From the NCBI GenBank assembly GCA_947626405.1, contig CANQSE010000078.1, positions 1 to 8,447 of the forward strand: a stretch of 8,447 nucleotides of DNA, written 5' to 3'. Positions 1 through 6,522 of the stretch are shown here, in pieces (the first letter of the stretch is position 1; each line of letters opens with the position of its first letter). This stretch comes from an uncultured Acetatifactor sp. Lineage in GTDB: Bacteria; Bacillota; Clostridia; Lachnospirales; Lachnospiraceae. Position numbers and translations under genes: made by a program. The notes beneath the pieces were generated by a model. It worked only from the letters and a program-made list of their open reading frames with translations. It did not search any database and was not told where the DNA came from.

Positions 1-2
1 CG

Positions 3-98
3 GTCCCGTGGCCTGATTTTTCAAAGGAAGAATTGGTAAAAGCCGTGGAGGCATATAATCGTAGAGACAGAAAATACGGAGGATTAAAGGAGGAATAG
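3..98 (+). CDS. uppS: Undecaprenyl diphosphate synthase (isoprenyl transferase), C-terminal end only
   Basis: Only the last 31 codons are in the window, in frame from base 3 to the TAG at 96-98. They encode VPWPDFSKEELVKAV followed by EAYNRRDRKYGG. This matches the C-terminus of cis-prenyltransferases of the UppS family, where the W-P-[DE]-F motif and the terminal R-R-[FY]-G-G element (an aromatic-Gly-Gly tail after basic residues) are conserved. The enzyme condenses isopentenyl diphosphate with farnesyl diphosphate to make the C55 lipid carrier for peptidoglycan. The cdsA ribosome site lies inside its last codons and cdsA starts 4 nt after the stop, so the two are co-transcribed. The order uppS-cdsA-dxr-rseP supports the call. 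The catalytic N-terminal part is outside the window. Confidence 0.88.
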   Translation, partial: VPWPDFSKEELVKAVEAYNRRDRKYGGLKEE

Positions 99-102
99 CG
101 CT

Positions 103-930
103 ATGTTTTGGACCAGGCTGATCAGCGGCATCGTGTTGGTGCTCATTGCTCTGGCGGCTTTTTATTTTGGAGGCGCCCCTCTGGCCCTTATATTGTGGGC
201 TGTTTCAATCGCGGCTCTCCACGAACTGTCAAAGGCGTTAAAGTGTACGGACGCTGCCGGAAAGCCGAATATGCCGGAGATTGTCGGAATGGCCGGTGTC
301 ACCGCCTATTATGCGGGTATGTATTTTGTGGGCGATCACACGATTATGATCCTTTGTACGGTGGGCTTTTTCCTTGCGGAAATGCTGGTCTATGTGGCTG
401 CGTTCCCAAAGTATCGGGCGGAGCAGATAACTGCGGAGGTTTTTTCGTTTTTATATGCCCCGATGATGCTTTCCTTTATCTATATGACGAGGGAGTCCGC
501 CCAGGGCGTATACATAGTATGGCTTATTCTTATAAGCTCATGGGGCTGCGATACATGTGCGTATGTTGTCGGTATGCTGATCGGAAGAAAAAAGATTTTT
601 CCGGTGCTAAGCCCTAAAAAATCCCTGGAGGGCTGTATAGGCGGCGTGGCCGGAGCGGCGTTGCTGGGATGGCTGTACGGCAGGTTTTTTCTCGAGAGAG
701 TATCAGACGACGGCTCCGTGAGCCTTATAGTTGCGCTGATATGCGCTCTTGGTGCGGTTATGAGCATGGTGGGCGATCTTGCGGCTTCTGCTATCAAGAG
801 AAACGGCAATATTAAGGATTACGGCCGGCTGATCCCTGGACACGGAGGGATCATGGACAGGTTTGACAGCGTGATCGTGACAGCGCCGATGATTTATTTT
901 CTCACACTGTACCTGCTGTCGGTATCATGA
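103..930 (+). CDS. cdsA: Phosphatidate cytidylyltransferase (CDP-diacylglycerol synthase)
   Basis: A 275-residue polytopic membrane protein that makes CDP-diacylglycerol from phosphatidic acid and CTP, the branch point for phosphatidylglycerol, cardiolipin and phosphatidylethanolamine synthesis. The CDS family signature is intact near the C-terminus: S229-x-x-K232-R233, K238-D239, then P245-G-H-G-G249, and D252-R-F-D255, which supplies the metal and nucleotide-binding acidic residues. About eight hydrophobic segments are visible, the first at roughly residues 7-22 and the last at about 257-274, and the length is normal for the family. The start is fixed by an AAAGGAGG ribosome site (86-93) placed 9 nt before the ATG and embedded in the end of uppS. 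It sits between uppS and dxr, the usual Firmicute arrangement. Nothing is missing or odd in the sequence. Confidence 0.96.
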   Translation: MFWTRLISGIVLVLIALAAFYFGGAPLALILWAVSIAALHELSKALKCTDAAGKPNMPEIVGMAGVTAYYAGMYFVGDHTIMILCTVGFFLAEMLVYVAAFPKYRAEQITAEVFSFLYAPMMLSFIYMTRESAQGVYIVWLILISSWGCDTCAYVVGMLIGRKKIFPVLSPKKSLEGCIGGVAGAALLGWLYGRFFLERVSDDGSVSLIVALICALGAVMSMVGDLAASAIKRNGNIKDYGRLIPGHGGIMDRFDSVIVTAPMIYFLTLYLLSVS

Positions 931-986
931 AATGGACAAATCTGCGGCGAAGCTGCATATATTATATTTAAATGGAGATTAAACCT

Positions 987-2156
987 ATGGATGACAATAA
1001 AGGCGGCGGCAGGGTCGTCGCCGTGCTGGGCTCCACCGGCTCCATCGGGACGCAGACTCTGGAGGTGGTGCGCCGCAATCCGGAGCTTAAGGTGGCGGCT
1101 CTGGCTGCGGGATGCAGTGTGGAAAAAATGGAGACGCAGATCAGGGAATTTCGTCCGGCCGTTGCGGGAATGTGGAGCAGGCAGGCCGCGGAGGATCTGC
1201 GCAGGCGCGTCATGGATCTGGACGTGAAGATAGTCTGGGGCATGGATGGACTTTTGGAAATTGCGACGCTGCCGCAGGTGCAGGTATTGGTTACCGCTGT
1301 TGTGGGTATGATTGGTATAAGGCCGACAATCGCGGCGATAAAGGCAGGGAAGGATATTGCTCTGGCAAACAAGGAGACGCTGGTGACGGCAGGGCATATT
1401 ATCATGCCGCTTGCAGAGGAGAAGGGCGTCTCGATTCTTCCTGTGGACAGCGAGCACAGCGCTATTTTCCAGTCCCTTAACGGCGAACCTCGCAAACGCA
1501 TCGAAAAGATTCTGCTTACTGCGTCCGGAGGCCCGTTCAGGGGAATGACAAGACAGGAGCTGGCGGGAGTGCGCCCCGAGGATGCGTTAAGACATCCCAA
1601 TTGGCTAATGGGGCCTAAGATTACCGTTGACAGTTCAACGCTGGTAAACAAGGGTCTGGAGGTAATGGAGGCAAAATGGCTGTTTGACGTTGACCTTGAC
1701 AGGATCCAGGTCGTCATACATCCTCAGAGCGTAATACATTCGGCTGTACAGTTTGTGGACGGAGCCGTTATTGCCCAGCTCGGTGTCCCGGATATGAAAC
1801 TGCCGATTCAATATGCGCTGTTTTATCCTGACAGGAAACCGATGGACGGGAAACGCGTGGATTTCTACGAACTGGGGAGCCTGACATTTGAAAAGCCGGA
1901 TATGGAAACCTTTGAGGGGCTTTCTCTGGCGCTTCGGGCGGCCAAAGCGGGAGGAAGCATGCCAACCGTGTTTAATGCGGCCGACGAGCGGGCGGTTGCG
2001 CTGTTTCTGGATGGAAAAATTTCTTATCTGCAGATTCCGGAGCTGATATGTGGAGCCATGGAAAATCACAGGCTCATTTCGGAGCCTGACGTTGATCAGC
2101 TTTTGGAGGCTGAAGCCGAGACTTATGAATATATAGCGGGAAGGATGAGTCGTTGA
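987..2156 (+). CDS. dxr: 1-deoxy-D-xylulose 5-phosphate reductoisomerase
   Basis: Second enzyme of the MEP isoprenoid pathway; it converts DXP to 2-C-methyl-D-erythritol 4-phosphate with NADPH and a divalent metal in the cytoplasm. Counting from base 987 the protein has 389 residues. The N-terminal NADPH loop reads LGSTGSIG, followed by ALANKETLV. The metal ligands are D154 and E156 in VDSEHSA, and E225 in NKGLEVMEA. The TASGGPFR and HPNWLMGPKITVDSS active-site stretches are intact. An ATG at 972 is in frame and would add five residues (MEIKP), but it has no Shine-Dalgarno. The ATG at 987 has GGAG at 974-977, 9 nt upstream, so 987 is preferred; the residues before the glycine-rich loop are not conserved in either case. 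The gene shares one base with rseP (TGATG), indicating translational coupling. The preceding 56-nt gap contains no clear promoter. Confidence 0.95.
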   Translation: MDDNKGGGRVVAVLGSTGSIGTQTLEVVRRNPELKVAALAAGCSVEKMETQIREFRPAVAGMWSRQAAEDLRRRVMDLDVKIVWGMDGLLEIATLPQVQVLVTAVVGMIGIRPTIAAIKAGKDIALANKETLVTAGHIIMPLAEEKGVSILPVDSEHSAIFQSLNGEPRKRIEKILLTASGGPFRGMTRQELAGVRPEDALRHPNWLMGPKITVDSSTLVNKGLEVMEAKWLFDVDLDRIQVVIHPQSVIHSAVQFVDGAVIAQLGVPDMKLPIQYALFYPDRKPMDGKRVDFYELGSLTFEKPDMETFEGLSLALRAAKAGGSMPTVFNAADERAVALFLDGKISYLQIPELICGAMENHRLISEPDVDQLLEAEAETYEYIAGRMSR

Positions 2157-3223
2157 TGGCAACGCTTATATGGTTTATTGTCATATTCGGAGCGGTTGTG
2201 ATTGCTCACGAGTTCGGTCATTTTCTGATTGCAAAGGCAAACGGTATACATGTGGTGGAGTTTGCCATCGGAATGGGGCCGAACATCATATCGATTAAAA
2301 AGGGAAATACGAAATACTCCCTGAAGCTTTTTCCTATCGGCGGAGCCTGCATGTTTGAGGGCGAGGACGGGCTTAATCAGAATGATGAGGAAGCCGGAGC
2401 CGGATCGTTTTTAAAGGCTCCCGTGTGGGGAAGAATATCCACAGTGGCTGCGGGGCCGATTTTCAATTTTATACTGGCTTTTATCATTGCGTTTATCATG
2501 GTAAACATGTCGGATATTGTGGATATACGCGATCCGATTGCGACTCAGGTGTTGGAGGGAGGCGGCGCGGAGGCCGCCGGTCTTAAGGACGGGGATCTGA
2601 TTATTTCCATAAACGGGGAGAGGATGCGTCTTTATCAGGAAATCTCCCTCTATATGCAGGCGTCGTACAGGGGCGGGGATCTCGAGGTGGTCTATGAGCG
2701 CGACGGCAGGCGCTATACGACAACCATTACGCCCGCCTACAGCGAGGAGACCGGAGGATATCTTCTGGGCGTGGCGAACGCGGATTTTGTGGAGCCATCG
2801 GCTTTTGACACCTTCCGTTACGCCTGGTACGAGATGCGCTATTCGGTGAAGGCTACCTATAAGAGCCTGCTTATGCTTATCCATGGACAGGTCGGGCGCA
2901 AGGACGTGGCAGGTCCGGTGGGAATTGCCGTAAACGTGGTTGGAAAGACTTATGAGGCCGCAAAGGATTACGGCTGGCGAAGCGTGCTTGTCAATATGTT
3001 GAATATTACGCTCATGCTATCAGTGAACCTTGGCATACTCAACCTTCTGCCAATACCGGCGCTGGACGGGGGCAGACTTGTCTTTCTGCTTGTGGAAGTA
3101 ATAAGAGGAAAACCCGTTCCGCCCGAAAAGGAAGGCATGGTTCATTTCGTGGGACTTATGTTTTTTATTGTGCTTATGGTATTTGTATTCTTTAACGATC
3201 TGGCGAATATCTTTTTCAGTTAA
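2156..3223 (+). CDS. rseP: RIP metalloprotease RseP (site-2 protease, peptidase family M50B)
   Basis: Intramembrane zinc protease that trims membrane-anchored regulators, such as anti-sigma factors, and remnant signal peptides; Bacillus RasP is the same family. The 355-residue protein has the zinc motif H18-E19-F-G-H22 in the first transmembrane helix. A second membrane segment lies near residues 97-117. One PDZ domain lies at about 125-200, with the GLKDGDLIISINGE carboxylate-loop region. The C-terminal catalytic motif NLLPIPALDGGR carries the third zinc ligand D304, and a final hydrophobic helix follows. The ATG at 2156 overlaps the dxr stop by one base and has AAGGA at 2141-2145, 10 nt before it. 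An upstream TTG at 2153 would add one residue and is less likely. In many Clostridia ispG and polC follow rseP; here a phosphatase-like gene follows after 79 nt. Confidence 0.95.
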   Translation: MATLIWFIVIFGAVVIAHEFGHFLIAKANGIHVVEFAIGMGPNIISIKKGNTKYSLKLFPIGGACMFEGEDGLNQNDEEAGAGSFLKAPVWGRISTVAAGPIFNFILAFIIAFIMVNMSDIVDIRDPIATQVLEGGGAEAAGLKDGDLIISINGERMRLYQEISLYMQASYRGGDLEVVYERDGRRYTTTITPAYSEETGGYLLGVANADFVEPSAFDTFRYAWYEMRYSVKATYKSLLMLIHGQVGRKDVAGPVGIAVNVVGKTYEAAKDYGWRSVLVNMLNITLMLSVNLGILNLLPIPALDGGRLVFLLVEVIRGKPVPPEKEGMVHFVGLMFFIVLMVFVFFNDLANIFFS

Positions 3224-3302
3224 GGGGCGTCGTACAATTCTTTTTCGCACGTCTTAAGCCTCCCTTTTTCTGAATTTAATTTAATACGGAGGATGACAAT
3301 AT

Positions 3303-4007
3303 ATGGGATTTTTGACTGCGTCCTACTGGCAGGCGGTTCCAAACTACAGCTCGCTTCTGCTGCAGCATTACAGTTTTAAAGGCACGCCCCTCTGCCTTAT
3401 GCTGCTTTGCGGCGGAGAGGGGGAGCCGCAGGGACGGGCGGGGGCTTATCTGACGGGACAGGCGCTTTGCTGGTTCAGGGACCTGATGTCGCGCGGGAGG
3501 CTTCTGCGTCGTCTGCTGCGGCGCACAGAGGACGGAATGGATGTTGTCAGGGCGGAGATTGGGGGCCTGCTCGATCGTCTGCAGGGTGAAATTATCTCAT
3601 ACGGACTGCTTGACAGCCCGCTGACATATTCGGGGATATTCTGTTGCGACGACCGTTTTTTGCTTATGAGCGGCGGAAACGGAAAAATTTTTATTATAAA
3701 CAGAGGAAACAGGGGCGGAACAGTAAAATGTCTGGCGGCGGATCGTGATTGGGATAATGAAAACGCGCCTTTTGAAATGAAATACGGAGTATTGCAAAGC
3801 GGCGTGGGAATTTTGCTCTCCACCGATACGTTCGCGGAGCTTGCAAATAAGGACGAGATTGCGGATTGTCTGCCTGTATGGGAGCTTCACAGCCCGGAGC
3901 GGCTGAAACGCCGTCTTGGCGAGCTGGGACTTATGGCGCAGGAGAGAGGCGGGAAAAATATGGCGGCCGGACTGCTGGTCACGCGGGACGGAGGGTCGCA
4001 ATGCTGA
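3303..4007 (+). CDS. Divergent PP2C-fold protein, probable catalytically impaired phosphatase (pseudophosphatase)
   Basis: A 234-residue soluble protein without signal peptide or membrane helix. Its layout follows PPM/PP2C phosphatases although identity is low. PLCLMLLCGGEGEPQG (29-44) lies where the family has the V-V-A-D-G-M-G-G-H strand and loop. YSGIFCCDDRFLLMSGGNG (109-127) lies where the central beta-strands and the G-D-S-R-x-Y motif normally fall. GILLSTDTFAEL (about 169-180) matches the LLCSDGL motif, and ERGGKNMAAGLLV (214-226) matches the closing G-G-x-D-N-x-T-V-V-V motif. Of the acidic metal ligands, the first Asp is a Gly (G37) and the Asp of the DN pair is missing; only D175 is kept. 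Loss of turnover is therefore inferred, and a binding or regulatory role for the partner kinase is possible. The ATG has GGAGGA at 3288-3293, 9 nt upstream. It overlaps the kinase gene by 7 nt, a classic kinase/phosphatase pairing. The fold call comes from pattern matching by eye. Confidence 0.6.
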   Translation: MGFLTASYWQAVPNYSSLLLQHYSFKGTPLCLMLLCGGEGEPQGRAGAYLTGQALCWFRDLMSRGRLLRRLLRRTEDGMDVVRAEIGGLLDRLQGEIISYGLLDSPLTYSGIFCCDDRFLLMSGGNGKIFIINRGNRGGTVKCLAADRDWDNENAPFEMKYGVLQSGVGILLSTDTFAELANKDEIADCLPVWELHSPERLKRRLGELGLMAQERGGKNMAAGLLVTRDGGSQC

Positions 4008-4849
4008 CATCGGATCATATTGTGGAAACAGACTATGCGCGGGAGGACGCTTTAAGGGCATCTCTCTGGCGCCGCGGATATGTCCTTCTGCGACTTCTGG
4101 GGGAGGGAGCTTTCTCGCGGGTATTTTTGATAAAAAAAGAAAAAACCGGGGAGACATTTGCATGTAAAATATCAGGGAAGGCGGACCTTGCCGAGAGGGA
4201 AGGGAAGCTTTTGAAGCTTGTCCGTCATCCGCTGTTTCCTAAATTTTATGAGATGTGGACCTGCGGGAGCGAAGTATGTATTGTGATGGAGTATGTCTGC
4301 GGCGCAAATATGGAGGAGCTGCTCAGGCGGCGCGGACCGTTTTCGCAGAGGCAGACGGCGCGTATCGGTATAGAGCTTGCGGAGGGGCTTGGCTATCTCC
4401 ACAGGATGCGTGAACCGGTGCTTTTCAGGGATGTGAAGCCGGCAAATATCGTTGTGCGGCAGGACGGAAGGGTAAGGCTGCTTGATATGGGCTGCGCCCG
4501 CGCGATAAGCAAATGCGGAAGGGAGAGGGTTGGAACTCCCGGATTTGCGGCGCCGGAACAGCTTTCGGGAGAACTTGCCGCCGTTTCCGGGGACGTGTAC
4601 AGTCTTGGGATGACATTATCCGCAATAGCAGGAAAAAACAGTAAGGGAGGGCTCGATGAGGTCATCCGAAGCTGTACTGAGCCTGATATACGCCTCAGGC
4701 CGCCGGATATGCGGGCCGTCGTCGATGCGCTCGCTCCCCTGTGCGGGGATGCGGATTTTGCCCGAAACAATAAGGGAAACGGTAGGAGACTTATTAAACG
4801 CGCGGTTTGTGAAAACAATATATGGGAGAGCATGTACCGTAACCTGTGA
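4001..4849 (+). CDS. Soluble Hanks-type serine/threonine protein kinase
   Basis: A 282-residue eukaryotic-type protein kinase in which one kinase domain (about 27-255) fills nearly the whole chain. All core elements are present: glycine-rich loop LGEGAFSRV (33-41), ATP lysine K56 in FACK, helix-C E67, catalytic loop F142-R-D144-V-K146-P-A-N149, metal-binding D162-M-G164, activation segment GTPGFAAPEQ with A184-P-E186, and D-V-Y-S-L-G-M in helix F. HRD reads FRD and DFG reads DMG; both variants occur in active bacterial kinases. There is no transmembrane helix and no PASTA domain, so it is not a PrkC/Stk1 cell-wall sensor. The basic C-terminal tail (about 256-282) has no recognised domain. The start at 4001 has GGAGGG at 3990-3995, 5 nt upstream, inside the preceding PP2C-like gene; the open frame continues upstream but lacks sense there. 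Targets are unknown. Confidence 0.92.
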   Translation: MLTSDHIVETDYAREDALRASLWRRGYVLLRLLGEGAFSRVFLIKKEKTGETFACKISGKADLAEREGKLLKLVRHPLFPKFYEMWTCGSEVCIVMEYVCGANMEELLRRRGPFSQRQTARIGIELAEGLGYLHRMREPVLFRDVKPANIVVRQDGRVRLLDMGCARAISKCGRERVGTPGFAAPEQLSGELAAVSGDVYSLGMTLSAIAGKNSKGGLDEVIRSCTEPDIRLRPPDMRAVVDALAPLCGDADFARNNKGNGRRLIKRAVCENNIWESMYRNL

Positions 4850-4864
4850 CGTAAAAATAAAACC

Positions 4865-4897
4865 GCCGCCCTGCGAAAAAAATCTTCGCAAAGCGGC
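4865..4897. terminator. Bidirectional rho-independent terminator between kinase and SASP genes
   Basis: An imperfect hairpin: GCCGC (4865-4869) pairs with GCGGC (4893-4897), a CC/AA internal loop follows, and TGCGAA (4872-4877) pairs with TTCGCA (4885-4890) around an A-rich loop. On the + strand it is followed by a T-rich stretch (CTCTTTTATTT). On the - strand it is followed by GGTTTTATTTTTAC. It lies 15 nt after the kinase stop and 39 nt beyond the SASP stop, so it serves both convergent genes; the - strand U-run is the stronger one. Confidence 0.8.
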
Positions 4898-4936
4898 AGT
4901 CTCTTTTATTTCTGTCAGCAGCAAGCACAGAGAGTC

Positions 4937-5137
4937 TTACTTCATCTGCTCCTCCTGCTTTTTGATCATACGACGAACCATCTCACCGCCGATGGAACCA
5001 GCCTCACGAGAGGTAAGGTCACCGTTGTAACCCTCCTTCAGGTTTACACCCAGCTCGGAAGCAACCTCGGTCTTGAAACGATCCATAGCAGCCTTTGCTT
5101 CAGGCACTTCTACTTTATTACTTCTGTTGCCGTTCAT
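4937..5137 (-). CDS. Small acid-soluble spore protein, alpha/beta type
   Basis: A 66-residue member of the alpha/beta SASP family. These proteins coat spore DNA in the forespore, shift it toward an A-like form, protect it from UV and heat, and are degraded at germination as an amino-acid source. The germination-protease (GPR) site is visible as K22-T-E24-V-A-S-E28, with cleavage expected after E24. The second family signature LTSREAGSIGGEMVRRMI spans residues 41-58. The length is typical. The ribosome site reads GGAGGTG on the - strand (complement of 5146-5152), 8 nt before the ATG. Family members are normally transcribed by sigma-G (or sigma-F) in the forespore; no convincing sigma-G promoter was found upstream. 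The gene stands alone and converges on the kinase gene. It shows that the host forms endospores. Confidence 0.96.
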   Translation of the reverse strand: MNGNRSNKVEVPEAKAAMDRFKTEVASELGVNLKEGYNGDLTSREAGSIGGEMVRRMIKKQEEQMK

Positions 5138-5175
5138 TCTTTTTTCACCTCCAATACTTTGTGATTTTCTCTATC

Positions 5176-5243
5176 TTCAAGATAAGTGCCGCACGCACTT
5201 ATCCTGAAACAGTCAGTTTAAGTGAACGCTGCAACTTATCTTG
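5176..5243 (-). promoter_or_regulatory. Inverted-repeat cluster upstream of the SASP gene (candidate leader structure or operator)
   Basis: GATAAGTGC (5181-5189) and GCACTTATC (5195-5203) form a perfect 9-bp stem with a 5-nt loop. One mismatch further out, TTCA (5176-5179) and TGAA (5205-5208) add four pairs. A second copy, ACTTATCTTG (5234-5243), is a perfect 10-base reverse complement of CAAGATAAGT (5178-5187), the same arm used by the first stem, so the two pairings exclude each other. No U-run follows on either strand, so it is not a simple terminator. On the - strand it lies 39-106 nt before the SASP start. It could be a DNA operator with three GATAAG half-sites, or an RNA switch in the spore-gene leader if transcription starts above 5243. 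The repeats are seen directly; the role is inference. Confidence 0.5.
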
Positions 5244-5304
5244 GTCTTATTATTGCTCTGGAAAATAAAAATATGTTGGTAACTTTTACTATAAAAAATT
5301 AAGT

Positions 5305-5333
5305 TTGCATAACCTTAAGTATTGTGTTATATT
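5305..5333 (+). promoter_or_regulatory. Sigma-A promoter of the ABC transporter operon
   Basis: A -35 box TTGCAT (5305-5310), a 17-bp spacer, and a -10 box TATATT (5328-5333) preceded by TG in the extended -10 position (5325-5326). Transcription should begin near 5340, giving a leader of about 108 nt before the GTG start at 5448. The surrounding DNA is strongly AT-rich. Confidence 0.7.
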
Positions 5334-5346
5334 GGCTTTGCAAACG

Positions 5347-5436
5347 GCGCGGACATAAAGACGTAATAATTTTAAACAGACCGCGCGTCAGTTGTTCAGG
5401 CAATAATAAGACGTGAACGTGACAGACATCCTGACG
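5347..5436 (+). promoter_or_regulatory. Structured 5' leader with two consecutive stem-loops ahead of the ABC transporter genes
   Basis: Stem 1 pairs GCGCGG (5347-5352) with CCGCGC (5381-5386). Stem 2 pairs CGTCAG (5386-5391) with CTGACG (5431-5436), and inside it GTTCA (5394-5398) can pair with TGAAC (5414-5418). Both stems enclose AAGACGT (5358-5364 and 5408-5414) followed by ACAGAC (5376-5381 and 5422-5427). Stems 1 and 2 compete for base 5386. The 3' arm of stem 2 abuts and overlaps by one base the GGGAG ribosome site (5436-5440), so folding could gate translation. No known riboswitch consensus was recognised; the TPP and cobalamin core motifs are absent. The repeats and stems are seen; regulation is inference. 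Confidence 0.45.
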
Positions 5437-5447
5437 GGAGAAAAAAC

Positions 5448-6455
5448 GTGAAAGAAAATAAAAATATTTTAAAAAGACGCCGGATAGTTAAAGCGTTTCT
5501 GACAGGTTTTATAATGGCTCTTTTATGCGCGCTGGCCGCTGGCTGCTCAGGCGTTAAGGGGGAAAAAATACGTGTAGGCTCGCTAAAAGGGCCAACGTCG
5601 ATGGGGATCCTGTTTCTGGAACAAAAAGCGGAGGAAGGACTGACGGACGGTCAATATGAATTCAGAATGGCTACTCTGGCGGACGAGCTGCTTTCGCTCA
5701 TTGCACAGGGTGAGCTTGACATCGCGCTTGTGCCTGCAAATGCGGCGGCTGTGCTGTACCAGAGAATGGACGGGGGCGTTGAGGTAATAGACATTAATAC
5801 TCTGGGCGTGCTTTATCTTGTGACCGGCGATCCCGATATTGATTCAGCAGACGACCTTGAGGGAAAAAAGATTTATCTTACCGGAATGGGAACAACTCCC
5901 GAAGCGTCGCTTCGATATATATTGTCGCAAAACGGGTTTTCGGAGGATGATTATTCCCTGGAGTTTAAATCGGAAGCGGCGGAGGTCGCCGCGATCCTTT
6001 CACAGGATCCGGATGCTCTGGGGCTTCTTCCCCAGCCGTTTGCGACTGCGGCTCTCGCTCAGAATCAAAAGCTGAGGATTGCGCTTGACCTTAATGAGGA
6101 ATGGGAGAGAAGCAGCGGCAGCGCGGGAGGAATGGTGACGGGTGTCACGATTGTAAGGAGGGAATTTCTTGAGGAAAATCCGAATGCGGTCGCGAACTTT
6201 TTAAAGGATCACAGGGAGAGTGTGGAGAGCATAAATTCTGACCCTGCGACAGGGGCGGAATACGCCGTAGAGCAGGGAATTGTCGGGTCGGAAGCGATTG
6301 CCGGGAGGGCAATACCTGAGTGCAATATCGTATGTATCACGGGTGATGAGATGAAGGCGCTTTTGTCAGGATATCTTGGAGTGCTTGAAGAATTTGACGC
6401 TGCTATGGTGGGAGGACGCGCGCCTGACGCGGATTTTTATTTCCTGGGGCAGTGA
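5448..6455 (+). CDS. ABC transporter substrate-binding lipoprotein, NMT1/SsuA-like
   Basis: A 335-residue extracytoplasmic solute receptor of the nitrate/sulfonate/taurine (COG0715-type) superfamily. The N-terminus has basic residues (KRRR at 9-12), a hydrophobic stretch at 16-31, and a lipobox ending in A30-A-G-C33, so C33 should be lipidated and the mature protein anchored outside the membrane. Two-lobe periplasmic-binding-protein features are seen: IRVGSLKGPTSMG (41-53), the first-lobe GELDIALVPAN (to N98), GTTPEASLRYIL (148-159), and LLPQPFATAA (193-202). The start is GTG with GGGAG at 5436-5440, 7 nt upstream. It is the first gene of an operon with a permease-ATPase fusion, under its own promoter and leader. 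Related receptors bind small organic anions or thiamine precursors; the ligand here cannot be inferred. Confidence 0.85.
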   Translation: MKENKNILKRRRIVKAFLTGFIMALLCALAAGCSGVKGEKIRVGSLKGPTSMGILFLEQKAEEGLTDGQYEFRMATLADELLSLIAQGELDIALVPANAAAVLYQRMDGGVEVIDINTLGVLYLVTGDPDIDSADDLEGKKIYLTGMGTTPEASLRYILSQNGFSEDDYSLEFKSEAAEVAAILSQDPDALGLLPQPFATAALAQNQKLRIALDLNEEWERSSGSAGGMVTGVTIVRREFLEENPNAVANFLKDHRESVESINSDPATGAEYAVEQGIVGSEAIAGRAIPECNIVCITGDEMKALLSGYLGVLEEFDAAMVGGRAPDADFYFLGQ

Positions 6456-6522
6456 AGGGCGCCTTAAAATATGATGCGCTTTTGTTTGCGCGGGCTTGAC
6501 AGTTGCCGAAATGGGTATAAGC

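Noticed and set aside
943..957. Small hairpin TGCGGC-GAA-GCTGCA between cdsA and dxr
   Set aside because: Six pairs including one wobble, followed by mixed A/T and not a U-run; too weak to call a terminator or attenuator inside this operon.
972..986. Upstream in-frame ATG of dxr
   Set aside because: No Shine-Dalgarno before it, while the ATG at 987 has GGAG at a good distance. Not fully excluded.
894..1717. Long reading frames on the - strand opposite dxr (and similar ones opposite rseP and the kinase)
   Set aside because: They lie antisense to well-conserved genes, show no recognisable protein family and have no ribosome sites; they are by-products of codon use on the coding strand.
2153..2155. 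TTG start for rseP one codon earlier
   Set aside because: An ATG follows immediately, overlaps the dxr stop in the usual TGATG form, and has better ribosome-site spacing.
3221..3270. Possible terminator after rseP (AAGGG near 3222 pairing with CCCTT before a T-run at 3264)
   Set aside because: The rest of the stem needs bulges and mismatches; the pairing is not convincing, though partial termination cannot be ruled out.
5244..5330. Sigma-G promoter for the SASP gene (CATATTT on the - strand near 5270)
   Set aside because: No matching -35 element at the required distance, and it would give a very long leader.
5340..5447. Known riboswitch (TPP, cobalamin, guanidine) in the transporter leader
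   Set aside because: None of the conserved core sequences of these classes is present.
6496..6520. TTGACA followed by TATAAG before the fusion gene, resembling a promoter
   Set aside because: The spacing is 14 bp, too short for sigma-A.
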